Positions 17,351-26,200 of a stretch of DNA of 64,000 nt are shown one piece after another. The notes under the pieces are model-generated. The model had not been told where the DNA came from. It worked only from the letters and a program-made list of their open reading frames with translations, and searched no databases. A program made the position numbers and the translations under genes. Every line of letters begins with the position of its first letter. Within the stretch, counting starts at the first letter, position 1. The stretch is from Phycisphaerae bacterium RAS2 (GTDB taxonomy: Bacteria > Planctomycetota > Phycisphaerae > UBA1845 > UTPLA1): NCBI GenBank assembly GCA_007753915.1, contig CP036352.1, positions 124,001 to 188,000 of the forward strand. The letters run 5' to 3'.

Positions 17351-18520
17351 ATGACACGAGACACGAAGACAAGCCAGACCGCCGGAACCGTGCGAGTTGA
17401 TCGTTCGCGCGTCGGTGCCTTGCGATGCCTGGCGGTCTCGCTGGCGATTTGCGTTTGCGCTGCGCCGGTTGACCGTGCGATGGCGGGCGAAGTGCGTATC
17501 TGGCCGACGGCGATGGTGTCGGACCGCGATGTGGTGCTGAAGGACCTGGCGGAGTTTGTGGATTTCTCGCGCACCGAGCGCGATCGCCTTGAAGCGACGG
17601 TCGTTTCGCCGTCGCCGTGCGAGGGCGGCGAGTTACTGCTGACGATTGAGGATGTTCGCCGGGCGCTGGTGGAGGGGGGCGCGAACCCGGCGGAGGTGCG
17701 ATTACTTGGCGCGTCGCGGTGCAAAGTGATGCGGCCATTGGGCGCGCCGCGCCGATTGTCGCTGTCGAAGCATCCATCCGCCGACGCCGGGGGCGCTCAA
17801 CACAAGGCGAATCGAGTCAACAGGTCGAAGGCTGAGCCAATTAGAACGGAGTCGCCCCGTGCCGCGCGGACACTGGAATCCGCGGTGCGGGAGTTCCTGG
17901 CTGCCCGGCTTTCGGAGCTGCCCGGTCGCGTGGATGTGCGCTTCAGTCGGGCCAACCGGTCTGATCTCGCGCTTCCGGCCGAGAGTCATCAATTTGACAT
18001 TCATGCGGCATCATCCGTGCAGCCTGGACTGGTCACGCTGGAGGCGAAGGCGCATTCGGCGGATGGCGCGATGCGCGCGATTCCGCTGGTCGTGGAAGTG
18101 GCTGTGATGCGGGACGTGGTCGTGGCGCGGCGGCCGATCAATCGCGGTCGAATGATCGAATCGGCAGACCTGGCGGTGCAGGAGCGGCGATTCACGGAGG
18201 CGTCGGACATCGGCCTGACGCAGATGGATGCGGCGGTGGGCCAACGTGCACGCGATTTCATTCCGGCGGGTGCGATGGTCGCGGCGGCCTCGATAGAAGC
18301 CGCGCCGGTGGTGGAGCGCGGCGATGCGGTGACGATCTGGATTCGGCGCGGCGGTGTCGTCGTGAAGGCAAGCGGTCGCGCGCAACAGGCGGGCGGGCTG
18401 GGCGACGTGATCGCGGTTCGCCGCGACGGAACGAAGCGCAAGCAGGACCTGGTCGAGGCCGTGGTGACGGGACCCGGCACGGTGACGATTTCCGATTCGG
18501 CCCAACTGGCGAGTCGGTGA
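17351..18520 (+). CDS. flgA: flagellar P-ring formation chaperone FlgA
   Basis: FlgA is a periplasmic chaperone for FlgI assembly. The signal peptide is in CLAVSLAICVCAAPVDRAMAG. The C-terminal SAF domain is clear: VVVARRPINRGRMIESADLAV then GQRARDFIPAGAMV and GDAVTIWIRRGGVVVKASGRAQQAGGLGD. The protein is longer than usual for FlgA because of an N-terminal domain plus a basic linker around residues 130-180. The start is uncertain: ATGs exist at 17351, 17318 and 17291, none with a strong Shine-Dalgarno, and the shortest leaves the most normal signal peptide. The upstream spacer holds a GGTGGGCA-type palindrome (about 17286-17302). Confidence 0.85.
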   Translation: MTRDTKTSQTAGTVRVDRSRVGALRCLAVSLAICVCAAPVDRAMAGEVRIWPTAMVSDRDVVLKDLAEFVDFSRTERDRLEATVVSPSPCEGGELLLTIEDVRRALVEGGANPAEVRLLGASRCKVMRPLGAPRRLSLSKHPSADAGGAQHKANRVNRSKAEPIRTESPRAARTLESAVREFLAARLSELPGRVDVRFSRANRSDLALPAESHQFDIHAASSVQPGLVTLEAKAHSADGAMRAIPLVVEVAVMRDVVVARRPINRGRMIESADLAVQERRFTEASDIGLTQMDAAVGQRARDFIPAGAMVAAASIEAAPVVERGDAVTIWIRRGGVVVKASGRAQQAGGLGDVIAVRRDGTKRKQDLVEAVVTGPGTVTISDSAQLASR

Positions 18521-18533
18521 CGGAGCGAACGTG

Positions 18534-19298
18534 ATGAACCGGTATGTGATGGGATTGATTGTGCTCGGCATGGCGCCGGCGATGGCGGCGGGGCAGTCGT
18601 CGTCGCTGTTCAACCGCGCGCAGGAGCAACCGTCGCAGCAGGCCAGCGCGACAACGCAACCGGCGATCAACGGAGCGGTTCGAGCGGAGAACGGCGCGGC
18701 GATTCCGCAGGTGCCGGTGGTGATTCCGCCGCAGCCTCGCAACCTTGCCCTGGCGCAGTACTCGCTGACATCGATCGCGCCGCCGGAGCCGAAGGCAATC
18801 GGCGTCAACGACTTCATTGGTGTGATCGTACGACACCGCCTGCGATACCAGACGGATTCGCGGCTTGAGCAGAAGAACAAGTGGAATCTCCAGACGAAGC
18901 TGGCGGCGTGGTTTCGGTTCCATGACCACAAGCTCGTGCAGCAGGATTTTGAACGCGGCATTCCCGAAGCGAAGCTGGACCACAAGAACGACATTCAGAA
19001 CCGCGGCGTGTCCGATCGGCGCGATGTGTTCGAGACGCGCCTGAAGGCGAAAGTCGTGGACGTGAAACCCAACGGCAACCTCACGATCTTCGCGCTGACG
19101 CAGGTGGAGATCGACGACGAGAAGCAGTTCATTCTGATGACGGGCGAATGCAACAAGACGGACATCGCCCCGGACGGCAACGTGACGAGCGACAAGATAT
19201 TCAACCTCGTCATCAAGACGGACAACGACGGCGCGGTGCGTGATGCGGTGAAGCGCGGCTGGTTCAAGGAGTTCCTTGATACCGCCAAGGCGTTTTGA
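18534..19298 (+). CDS. flgH: flagellar L-ring protein FlgH
   Basis: FlgH forms the outer-membrane L ring around the rod. The protein (254 residues) has the segment SLFNRAQEQ near the N-terminus, IGVNDFIGVIVRHRLRYQTDS in the middle, and NGNLTIFALTQVEIDDEKQFILMTGECN, which matches the family core. It has a cleavable signal peptide (GLIVLGMAPAMAAG) but no lipobox Cys, whereas most proteobacterial FlgH proteins are lipoproteins. The ATG at 18534 has GGAG eight nt upstream; a GTG one codon earlier is possible. It lies 13 nt after flgA and six nt before flgI. Confidence 0.9.
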   Translation: MNRYVMGLIVLGMAPAMAAGQSSSLFNRAQEQPSQQASATTQPAINGAVRAENGAAIPQVPVVIPPQPRNLALAQYSLTSIAPPEPKAIGVNDFIGVIVRHRLRYQTDSRLEQKNKWNLQTKLAAWFRFHDHKLVQQDFERGIPEAKLDHKNDIQNRGVSDRRDVFETRLKAKVVDVKPNGNLTIFALTQVEIDDEKQFILMTGECNKTDIAPDGNVTSDKIFNLVIKTDNDGAVRDAVKRGWFKEFLDTAKAF

Positions 19299-19304
19299 CG
19301 GGAT

Positions 19305-20474
19305 ATGGGAATGATTGAGTTGACACAACGAGCCGCGGGCTTCAGCCCGCGCGGCCGATCGAATGGTCGAGACCGCTTCGCGTCGACGCACGGCGTGTTT
19401 GTGATCGCGGCGTTGCTCCTGTTCGTCACGGCGGACGTGGCGCAGGCCACGCGCATCGCCGACGTGACGCACCTGCAGGGTCGGCGTGAGAACCGGCTGC
19501 TGGGTTACGGGCTGGTGATCGGCCTGCCGGGCACGGGCGACGGCGGGAAGTACCTTGCATCGGTGATGCAGCTCCAGGCGATGCTGGCGAAGTTTGAGAT
19601 TCCGGTCCCGGCGGCGGCGCTGGCGGATACGAAGAACGTCGCGATCGTCATGGTCGAGGCGACGCTGCCGGACAACGGTGTGCGAGAGGGCGACCGGATC
19701 GACGTGCGCGTGAACTCAACCGGCTCGGCGAAGAGCCTGATGGGTGGCTACCTCGTGCCGACTCCGCTTCAGGGGCCGGGGCTGGATCGCATCTTTGCGT
19801 TTGCGTCGGGGTCGGTGCGACTGACCGATCCGGCGGTGAAGACGAGCGGCCTCGTCGTGCAAGGCGCGACGATGGAGGCGGATGTCATTCACAACTACAT
19901 GAACGAAGCAAGCCAGATCACGCTGGTGATCGAGGACGTGCACGCGAGCCACGCGCTGGCGTCGGTCATCGCGCAGATGATCAACGAGAGCGTGTCGGAA
20001 GTCGGGCAGACGCGGCGACTGGCCGAGGCGATCGGCCCGAAGAATGTCGTTGTGACGATTCCCGAGGAGGAGCGCGACCGGCCGGCGACGTTCATCGGCC
20101 GGATCGAGAGCACCGAGTTGCTGATGCCGCCGGGCGAGGCTCGAATCGTGATCAATCGCAAGACGCAGACGATCGCGATCGGGGATGGCGTGGAGGTCGG
20201 CCCCGCGGTGATCTCGCACAACGGCATGTCCATCATGACGCGCCAACCGCCGCCGGTTCCGACACCGGACGCACCGGTCGTCGGGGAGCAGTTCGTCGCG
20301 GCGATTCAGCCGGGTAACGGCGTCGCAGGCGCGAACGATGCGACGCGGGCGAAGTTGCAGGAGCTGGTGGATTCGCTGAACGCGCTGGGCGTACCGGCGA
20401 AGGACATCATCGAGATCGTCGAGAACCTTCACAGGCTGGGCAAAGTGACCGGCAAGCTGGTGGTGGTGGAGTAA
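19305..20474 (+). CDS. flgI: flagellar P-ring protein FlgI
   Basis: FlgI forms the periplasmic P ring. Family motifs are clear: ATRIADVTHLQGRRENRLLGYGLVIGL, GTGDGG, the LADTKNVAIVMVEATLP and GDRIDVRVNSTGSAKSLMGG segments and the C-terminal LVDSLNALGVPAKDIIEIVENL. From the ATG at 19305 it has 389 residues, but residues about 9-17 (RAAGFSPRG) are encoded by a palindromic repeat (19330-19354) that is intergenic elsewhere. A GTG at 19395 would start directly at the hydrophobic signal (VFVIAALLLFVTADVAQA). Either the repeat inserted into the leader region or the true start is downstream. Confidence 0.95.
   Translation: MGMIELTQRAAGFSPRGRSNGRDRFASTHGVFVIAALLLFVTADVAQATRIADVTHLQGRRENRLLGYGLVIGLPGTGDGGKYLASVMQLQAMLAKFEIPVPAAALADTKNVAIVMVEATLPDNGVREGDRIDVRVNSTGSAKSLMGGYLVPTPLQGPGLDRIFAFASGSVRLTDPAVKTSGLVVQGATMEADVIHNYMNEASQITLVIEDVHASHALASVIAQMINESVSEVGQTRRLAEAIGPKNVVVTIPEEERDRPATFIGRIESTELLMPPGEARIVINRKTQTIAIGDGVEVGPAVISHNGMSIMTRQPPPVPTPDAPVVGEQFVAAIQPGNGVAGANDATRAKLQELVDSLNALGVPAKDIIEIVENLHRLGKVTGKLVVVE
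19330..19354. repeat. 25-bp palindromic repeat (family B), copy 1, inside flgI frame
   Basis: CGCGGGC-TTCA-GCCCGCG lies within a 25-bp unit. Identical copies are at 50068-50092 (end of nuoN) and, inverted, at 59891-59915 (nuoC-nuoD spacer). Confidence 0.8.
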
Positions 20475-20482
20475 TCGCGAGC

Positions 20483-20851
20483 ATGGAAATCAATCCGGCA
20501 TTCTCGATTCGCCCACAAGCAGCGCTAAGCCTTGCGGCGGATCCCGCGCGCAGTGCGGCTCGCGCGATCCGCGTCGCCCCGGAGGCCAAGTCGGCAAACG
20601 AAATCGGCCGCGAGCGCGTCGGCGAACTTGTCGGCAGCATCTTCTACGGCCAACTGATGCGGCAAATGAATCAGTCGAGTTTGCGTAGCGACTTGTTTCA
20701 CGGGGGCCGCGGCGAAGAGGCGTTCCAGGGGCAGCTCGTGCAGCACCTGGGTGAGCGAATCGGCCGCTCGAAGAACGAACCGGTGGCGAATGCGATCCAC
20801 CGCACGATGCAGCGACGGCTGGGGAATGCAGCGGACGGAGCGGCGGCATGA
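20483..20851 (+). CDS. flgJ: rod-binding protein (FlgJ N-terminal domain)
   Basis: This 122-residue protein corresponds to the N-terminal rod-capping domain of FlgJ: IFYGQLMRQMNQSSLRSDLFHGGRGEEAFQGQL followed by LGERIGRSKN. The C-terminal muramidase domain found in enterobacterial FlgJ is absent, as is common outside the gamma-proteobacteria, so another enzyme must open the peptidoglycan. The stop overlaps the flgN start in an ATGA, a sign of translational coupling. Confidence 0.85.
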   Translation: MEINPAFSIRPQAALSLAADPARSAARAIRVAPEAKSANEIGRERVGELVGSIFYGQLMRQMNQSSLRSDLFHGGRGEEAFQGQLVQHLGERIGRSKNEPVANAIHRTMQRRLGNAADGAAA

Positions 20852-21381
20852 CGGCAACAGCGAAGAACATTCCGATGCCCGCTTCGCAGAGCGTTGACGC
20901 GCTGGTGCGGCTGCTTGATCAGTTGATCGCACGGCACGAAACGCTGCACACGGTGATCGCGGACAAGCTGGAGGCGATGCGCCGGTCGAATGTGCCGGCG
21001 ATGCTGGAAGCTTCGGCGCGCGAAGCGGCGGTGGCGGACGAGATTTTGAAGCTGGATCAGCAGCGCGCGACGGTCGCGACGGATCTGGCGACGCGGATGC
21101 AGTGGCCGGCGAACGTGACGGTTCGGGTTCGGGCGCTGGCGGCGCGGCTGGAACCGGCGGAGGCGAAGAAGCTGATCGATCGCGCGGACGTGCTGCGGGA
21201 AAAGATGCTGGCGGTGGCGCGGGCCAATCGCGTGGTGGAGCTGGTCTGCAAGCAGATGCTCCAGCACATGAAGGCGGTGTTCACCGACCTCGTGCAGCCG
21301 GACGACTCGAACAAGACGTACTCGGCGGGCGGCGGGGTCGAACGACCGGCCGGTCCGCAGGTGTTTAACACGGTGGTATGA
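20848..21381 (+). CDS. flgN: FlgN family flagellar export chaperone
   Basis: The 177-residue all-helical protein carries a long N-terminal helix (LVRLLDQLIARHETLHTVIADKLEAM) and the C-terminal YSAGG motif typical of FlgN-like proteins. FlgN is the cytoplasmic chaperone for FlgK and FlgL, whose genes follow directly. It overlaps flgJ by four bases and ends four bases before flgK. Confidence 0.85.
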   Translation: MTATAKNIPMPASQSVDALVRLLDQLIARHETLHTVIADKLEAMRRSNVPAMLEASAREAAVADEILKLDQQRATVATDLATRMQWPANVTVRVRALAARLEPAEAKKLIDRADVLREKMLAVARANRVVELVCKQMLQHMKAVFTDLVQPDDSNKTYSAGGGVERPAGPQVFNTVV

Positions 21382-21384
21382 GAC

Positions 21385-23088
21385 ATGGGACTTAGTTCAG
21401 CCCTAGGGATTGGTCGCTCGGCGCTGGCTGCGTATCAGGCGGCGCTGCAGGTTGTCGGCCACAACATCGCCAACGCGGGGACGCCGGGCTACGCGCGGAA
21501 CGTTGCGAATCTGTCGGCCGTGCCGGGTGCGAGCCTGGGTGTGGGCCAGGTCGGCTACGGCGTGACCGTAACCGGTGTGCGGCGCAACGTGAGCGAGGCG
21601 CTCAATGCGCGGCTGCGAACGGCCGGTTCGAACGTGCAATCGTCGGTCGCGCAGCGCGACGTGATGGCGCGAATCGAGGGCATTTTCAATCCGCTGGGGG
21701 ACACGAATCTCGGCTCGCTCATGGGCGAGTTTTTCAAGACCGTCGGCGACCTGCAGAACAATCCGCAAAACACCGCTTCGCGCAGCATCGTCACGACGAG
21801 CGCCGGCGCGGTCATCGACAAGATTCGCTCGATGCGAACCGACCTCCTCGCGCTTCGCACCGACGCCAACCGCGAGATTGAAGTTGCCGTGCAGCAGGCC
21901 GACCAGCTCGCGTCGCAGATCGCGTCGCTCAACGTGCAGATCAGCACGGCCGAAGCGTCGTCGGGCGGGACGGCCGCCGGTCTGCGCGACCAGCGCGATC
22001 AGTTGCTCGGTCAGCTTTCGGATTTGTTTGAGATCACGGTGCGCGAGCAGCCCTCGGGGGCGATCAACGTGTACCTCGGCAACGACGCGCTGATTCAGTT
22101 CGGCGAGTCGTTCGGGCTGAAGACCACGACGGAAATCGATGCCAACGGGCTGGCTTCGGTCGTTGTGCGGTACAAGCACCACAACGGCCCGGTCGATGCC
22201 ACGAGCGGGCGCATCCCCGGGTTGATTACGGCGCGAGATTCGTACGGGCAGTCGCAACTCGACCGGCTCGATGCGATGGCGTCGGCGCTGATACACGAAG
22301 TCAACAAGCTGCACGCAAGCGGCAAAGGGTTGCAGGGCTTCTCAAGCGTGATGGGGACGTACGCGGCGACGGATCCGAGCCTGGCGCTTTCGGCGACGGG
22401 CAACGGCATCACGTTTCCGCCAAAGACCGGCTCGTTCTTCATCGACGTGAAGGACGACGCGACCGGCGTCTCCACGCGGCACCAGGTTCACATCGATCTG
22501 GACGGCATCGGCAGCGATTCGTCGCTCAACTCGGTCGCGGCGGACATCACCGCGAACGTGCCGGGTGTTACGGCGACGGTCCTGGCCGACGGTCGCTTGC
22601 AGCTTTCGTCCGCCGCGGGCAGTACGTTTTCCTTCGCGGATGACACCTCGGGTTTTCTGGCGGCGGTGGGCGTGAACACGTTTTTCGCCGGCAGCACGAG
22701 CCGCGACATCGAGATCAACTCGGTGGTGAAGAGCAATGTCGCCTTTCTGGCAGCGGGCAAGACCGATCTACCCGGCGACGGCTCGAATGCGACGGACATC
22801 GCGGCGCTGCAGAACAAGGTTGTCACGGCGCTGGGCGCCTCGTTGAACGAGTACTACGCCTCGACGGTGGCGGAGATCGCGGTGACCTCAGCGAGCACGC
22901 AAGGTGCGTACGACGCCGGCGCGATCGTGTTCGAATCGCTGACGAATCAACGCGAAAGCATCAGCGGCGTGAACATGGACGAAGAGGCGATTTCGATGAT
23001 TACGTATCAGCGGGCCTACGAGGGCGCCGCGCGATACATGACCGTCGTGGATGAAATGCTCCAGGTGCTGTTGGGCATCGTACGGTAA
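21385..23088 (+). CDS. flgK: flagellar hook-associated protein 1 FlgK
   Basis: FlgK (567 residues) is the first hook-filament junction protein. The N-terminus QVVGHNIANAGTPGYARN is the rod/hook signature. Residues about 90-200 form the D1 helices (DLQNNPQNTASRSIV). The C-terminus GVNMDEEAISMITYQRAYEGAARYMTVVDEMLQVLLGIV is the conserved FlgK tail. A variable domain lies at residues about 310-470 (FFIDVKDDATGVSTRHQVHIDLDG), resembling a hook-IN type module. It is the client of the FlgN chaperone encoded just upstream. Confidence 0.96.
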   Translation: MGLSSALGIGRSALAAYQAALQVVGHNIANAGTPGYARNVANLSAVPGASLGVGQVGYGVTVTGVRRNVSEALNARLRTAGSNVQSSVAQRDVMARIEGIFNPLGDTNLGSLMGEFFKTVGDLQNNPQNTASRSIVTTSAGAVIDKIRSMRTDLLALRTDANREIEVAVQQADQLASQIASLNVQISTAEASSGGTAAGLRDQRDQLLGQLSDLFEITVREQPSGAINVYLGNDALIQFGESFGLKTTTEIDANGLASVVVRYKHHNGPVDATSGRIPGLITARDSYGQSQLDRLDAMASALIHEVNKLHASGKGLQGFSSVMGTYAATDPSLALSATGNGITFPPKTGSFFIDVKDDATGVSTRHQVHIDLDGIGSDSSLNSVAADITANVPGVTATVLADGRLQLSSAAGSTFSFADDTSGFLAAVGVNTFFAGSTSRDIEINSVVKSNVAFLAAGKTDLPGDGSNATDIAALQNKVVTALGASLNEYYASTVAEIAVTSASTQGAYDAGAIVFESLTNQRESISGVNMDEEAISMITYQRAYEGAARYMTVVDEMLQVLLGIVR

Positions 23089-23103
23089 GGAACTGAAACG
23101 AAC

Positions 23104-25038
23104 ATGGGTCTGGGCGGAATCAGTCGAGTTTCGAGCAACATGCAGGCGCTGGCCATGCTCAACCAGCTCCAGCGCAACACCGTGCGCCTGGCGTACGACC
23201 AGCAGCGGCTCGCCAGCGGCAAGCAGTTGCTTTCCGTCAGCGACAATCCGCTCGCGGCCGAGAAGATCAGCCGACTCAACCAGTCGCTCCAGCGGCAGGA
23301 TCAAATTCTTCAGAACCTTCGGCACGCCGACAACTACCTCACGGCGGCCGACTCGTCGCTGGTGGACGTGAGCGACCTGCTGACCCAGGCCGCTCGAATC
23401 GCCAGCGAGCAGGCCGGCAGCCTGCAAAGCGCCGAAGAGCGCGCCTCGCAGGTCACGGTTGTGGACGGACTGATCGACCAGTTGCTGAACATCGGCAACC
23501 GTCAATATCAGGGTGATTACCTGTTCGGCGGGCGGCAATCGCGCCTCGCGCCGCTTGCGACGGGGAGCGGCCGTGTGACGCTGCAGGGCGACTTCGCCGG
23601 ACGGCAGACGCTGGTCGGCGAGGACCTCGCGCTGCCGTTCAGCATCCCGCTGGCCGACCTTTACGGATTGAACAGCGAAGTGAGCGGCGGGTTTGTCGAT
23701 TTTGACGTGCAGCTTGATCCGGCGGGACGCATCAACGAACTCGGCGGGTTCGCGAACACGGGCATTCGGCTGGGCGTGATCCGCGTGACGGAGACCGGGC
23801 CGAACATCGCATTCGATGTGGACTTCACCGGCGCCGAGACGATCAACGACCTGATCGCGCGATTCAACGACGCGGCGGCCAATGCCGGCGCGACCTTGAG
23901 CCTCGGCGTCAGTCCGGCCGACGGCGGCGCGCTGCGCGTCACGAGCGGCGGCGGCAACGGCATCGCCGTTGCGGACATCGGCAACGGGACGACGGCATTC
24001 GACATCGGCCTGCGCGGGACGGTTGGCGCGGGCACTCCGCTGGACGGCGGCAATCTGAATCGCCGCGTTACGGGTACGACGCGCCTTGTGGACCTGCAGC
24101 CAGGTGGCATGGCACTGCCCGATGGCGTCGTAATCACCAGCGGCAGTCGGACCGTGAACGTCAGTTTCGCCGGCGCGACGCGCGTTCAGGATGTGTTGAA
24201 CGCGTTGAACTCGGCCGGCGTCGGTGTTCGGGCGTCAATCACCGCGGACGGTCGCTCGATTCAGATTGAGAACCTGATCGCGGGCACGCCGCTGATAATT
24301 GGTGAAAACGGCGCGGGGACCGACGCCCAGGCCCTGGGAATCAAGACGATCGACCGGGGTGTTTCGTTGGCGCGGGTGAACAACCAGCGCGGCATTCATC
24401 CTGTAAGCGGAAATGATATGCGAATTACGAACGCAAACGGTGTTGCGTTTGAAGTTGATTTGACCGGCGCGAAGACCATCGGCGATGTGATCGATGCGAT
24501 CAACGCGGCTTCGACGCTGGCCGGCGCGGGCGTGACGGCGAGCACGTCGCAGGGCGGTGCGGGTCTTCGGCTGACGGGGCCGGCGGGGCCGGACAACCTG
24601 ATGGTCGAGGCGGTGAACTTGTCGCCGGTGGCGGCCGAGTTGGGCATTCTCAAGAGCGGGTCGCCGACGGCGCTGGAGGGAGACAACGTCGCGCCATTCA
24701 CGCAGCCGGGCATTTTCAGCGCGCTGTATCGGCTGCGCGATGCCCTGCTTTCGGACAACTCATCGGAGATCACCGAGGCAGGCTCGCAGATCAACGCATT
24801 GCAGCGCGACATGGCGACGGTGCAGGGCCAGGTCGGCGCGGCGTCGAAGGCGATGCGCGATCGGTTGCAACAGACGGATGACGCGGTGGTAGCGACGCGC
24901 ATCCTGTTGAGCGAACTGGAAGAAATTGACTACACGGAAGCGGTGACGCGGTTTCAGCAGGCGCAAACGGCGCTGCAGGCCAGCCTGTTGAGCAGCAGTC
25001 GAATATCCAATCTGTCGCTGTTGGACTTCCTGCAATGA
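23104..25038 (+). CDS. flgL: flagellar hook-associated protein 3 FlgL, enlarged
   Basis: FlgL joins FlgK to the flagellin filament. The N-terminal D0/D1 region (MQALAMLNQLQRN...LASGKQLLSVSDNPLAA) and the C-terminal helix (LSELEEIDYTEAVTRFQQAQTALQASL) match the family. At 644 residues it is about twice the size of enterobacterial FlgL. The extra length is three flagellin hook-IN-type repeats (about residues 240-300, 355-410 and 450-505), each with the pattern TxxDVxxxINxAxxxxGVxASxxxxGxxLxxxN. These would project from the junction. The stop codon overlaps an upstream ATG of the fliW frame. Confidence 0.93.
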   Translation: MGLGGISRVSSNMQALAMLNQLQRNTVRLAYDQQRLASGKQLLSVSDNPLAAEKISRLNQSLQRQDQILQNLRHADNYLTAADSSLVDVSDLLTQAARIASEQAGSLQSAEERASQVTVVDGLIDQLLNIGNRQYQGDYLFGGRQSRLAPLATGSGRVTLQGDFAGRQTLVGEDLALPFSIPLADLYGLNSEVSGGFVDFDVQLDPAGRINELGGFANTGIRLGVIRVTETGPNIAFDVDFTGAETINDLIARFNDAAANAGATLSLGVSPADGGALRVTSGGGNGIAVADIGNGTTAFDIGLRGTVGAGTPLDGGNLNRRVTGTTRLVDLQPGGMALPDGVVITSGSRTVNVSFAGATRVQDVLNALNSAGVGVRASITADGRSIQIENLIAGTPLIIGENGAGTDAQALGIKTIDRGVSLARVNNQRGIHPVSGNDMRITNANGVAFEVDLTGAKTIGDVIDAINAASTLAGAGVTASTSQGGAGLRLTGPAGPDNLMVEAVNLSPVAAELGILKSGSPTALEGDNVAPFTQPGIFSALYRLRDALLSDNSSEITEAGSQINALQRDMATVQGQVGAASKAMRDRLQQTDDAVVATRILLSELEEIDYTEAVTRFQQAQTALQASLLSSSRISNLSLLDFLQ

Positions 25039-25148
25039 GAGGACGCATGGCAGGCGGCGACAGGTTTTCAGGGACGGGCCGTTCGGCGGCGCAGCAGCGC
25101 CGCGACGGTCGCAACATGCCGCCGGGTCGGCGGCCGGGAGCAGAGGAC

Positions 25149-25598
25149 ATGGTCATTGAAACGTCACGGTTCGGAGGAATCGAAGTGGACGATCAACGCT
25201 TTTTGAATTTTCCGCGCGGCATTCTGGGTTTCCCCGACGATCGCGAATTCGCCCTGATTCAGACGGGCGAAAACAGCGCGTTCTACTGGATGCAGGCGGT
25301 GCATCGGCCGGAGCTGGCGTTCGTGGTGTGTGATCCGCGGATGTTCCTGCCGGACTACCAGATCGCGATCAAGCCGGAAGATCTGACGCAGATCGGCCTG
25401 TCGGACACGGTCGGTTCGCAGGTGTTTGTGATCGTGAACAAAGTGGGTGAGACGCTGACGGCGAACCTGCAGGGTCCGCTGTTGATCAACGTGGCGACGC
25501 GCGTGGGCAAGCAACTGGTGTTGTCGGAGAAGAAGTATACGACGCGCCATGAATTGATGAAGCTGCCGCAGCGCGGCGTGATGGCCCGGACGGCCTGA
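25149..25598 (+). CDS. fliW: flagellar assembly factor FliW
   Basis: FliW is a cytoplasmic protein that binds either flagellin or CsrA, so that free flagellin level controls CsrA activity. From the ATG at 25149 (GGGAG upstream) the protein has 149 residues. It begins VIETSRFGGIEVDDQRFLNF and contains the family core FPRGILGFPD, the FYWMQAVHRPELAFVV segment and the NLQGPLLIN motif. The frame is open to an ATG at 25035 that overlaps the flgL stop as ATGA. Using it, or the ATG at 25047, would add 34-38 basic low-complexity residues. The neighbours csrA and flagellin complete the known circuit. Confidence 0.93.
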   Translation: MVIETSRFGGIEVDDQRFLNFPRGILGFPDDREFALIQTGENSAFYWMQAVHRPELAFVVCDPRMFLPDYQIAIKPEDLTQIGLSDTVGSQVFVIVNKVGETLTANLQGPLLINVATRVGKQLVLSEKKYTTRHELMKLPQRGVMARTA

Positions 25599-25702
25599 AA
25601 CAGGGATGTTGGCAGGCGTCGAGACCGCGCGATGCCTAGGATTGAGTGAGGTGACCTCGCCCGGTCCGAAGGCGCGACGTGCGGCCTCGGGAAAAGTAGA
25701 AA

Positions 25703-25769
25703 GCCCGCGTGAGCGCGGCGGCAGGGTTTGCCGCGTGCGGGCGGAAATTGCGAGGCCGCAAGCCTCGCA
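25703..25769 (+). promoter_or_regulatory. structured csrA leader
   Basis: Between fliW and csrA two further stem-loops precede the csrA ribosome site. The first is GCGGCA-GGGTT-TGCCGC (25718-25734) inside an outer stem GCCCGC (25703-25708) / GCGGGC (25737-25742). The second is TGCGAGGC-CGCAA-GCCTCGCA (25749-25769). The loop of the first exposes a G run. Together with the SD hairpin they form a compact folded leader. Confidence 0.4.
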
Positions 25770-25770
25770 A

Positions 25771-25786
25771 CCAGGAAGGAGCCTGG
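25771..25786 (+). promoter_or_regulatory. csrA leader hairpin with Shine-Dalgarno in the loop (candidate autoregulatory CsrA site)
   Basis: CCAGG-AAGGAG-CCTGG is a perfect 5-bp stem whose six-base loop is exactly the csrA Shine-Dalgarno. The start codon at 25788 follows one base after the stem. CsrA is known to repress its own translation through loop GGA motifs of this kind. Confidence 0.5.
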
Positions 25787-25787
25787 C

Positions 25788-26066
25788 ATGCTGGTACTTT
25801 CGCGACAGCGCGATGAAACGATCATGATTGGCGACGATATCGAGATTACTATTGTCGATATCAGAGGAGACAAGGTGCGCCTGGGGATCACGGCCCCCTC
25901 GCACGTCGCCGTGCACCGCAAGGAAGTATACGACGCGATCCAGCGGGAGAACCGCGCCGCGGCCAACATCAAGCCCGAGGATCTGCCTCCGGATGCGACG
26001 CGTCCGGGCGGCAATCCACCGCCGGGCAACGGGCCGCGGCCGCCGCGAGGACCGCGACGGGGTTGA
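25788..26066 (+). CDS. csrA: carbon storage regulator CsrA
   Basis: CsrA is a small homodimeric RNA-binding protein that blocks or stabilises mRNAs at GGA motifs. The 92-residue product begins [20 protein letters not shown], with Arg6 and the beta-strands of the dimer intact, followed by [22 protein letters not shown], which includes the C-terminal RNA-binding Arg region. After residue 62 an acidic then Pro/Gly/Arg-rich tail of about 30 residues extends beyond the usual end. It lies between fliW and flagellin, as in other bacteria with a FliW-CsrA switch. Confidence 0.95.
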   Translation: MLVLSRQRDETIMIGDDIEITIVDIRGDKVRLGITAPSHVAVHRKEVYDAIQRENRAAANIKPEDLPPDATRPGGNPPPGNGPRPPRGPRRG

Positions 26067-26200
26067 GGCAGCGAGAGGGGAAAGCGTGGCGGGTGGCTGG
26101 AGGAGTCGGCCCGCGAAACCAACGCAGACCTGCACGGTGTGGGCGAGCGACAGCGAACTGGACTGGACTTTGATGGCGGCATGACGCCGCGACACAAGCG

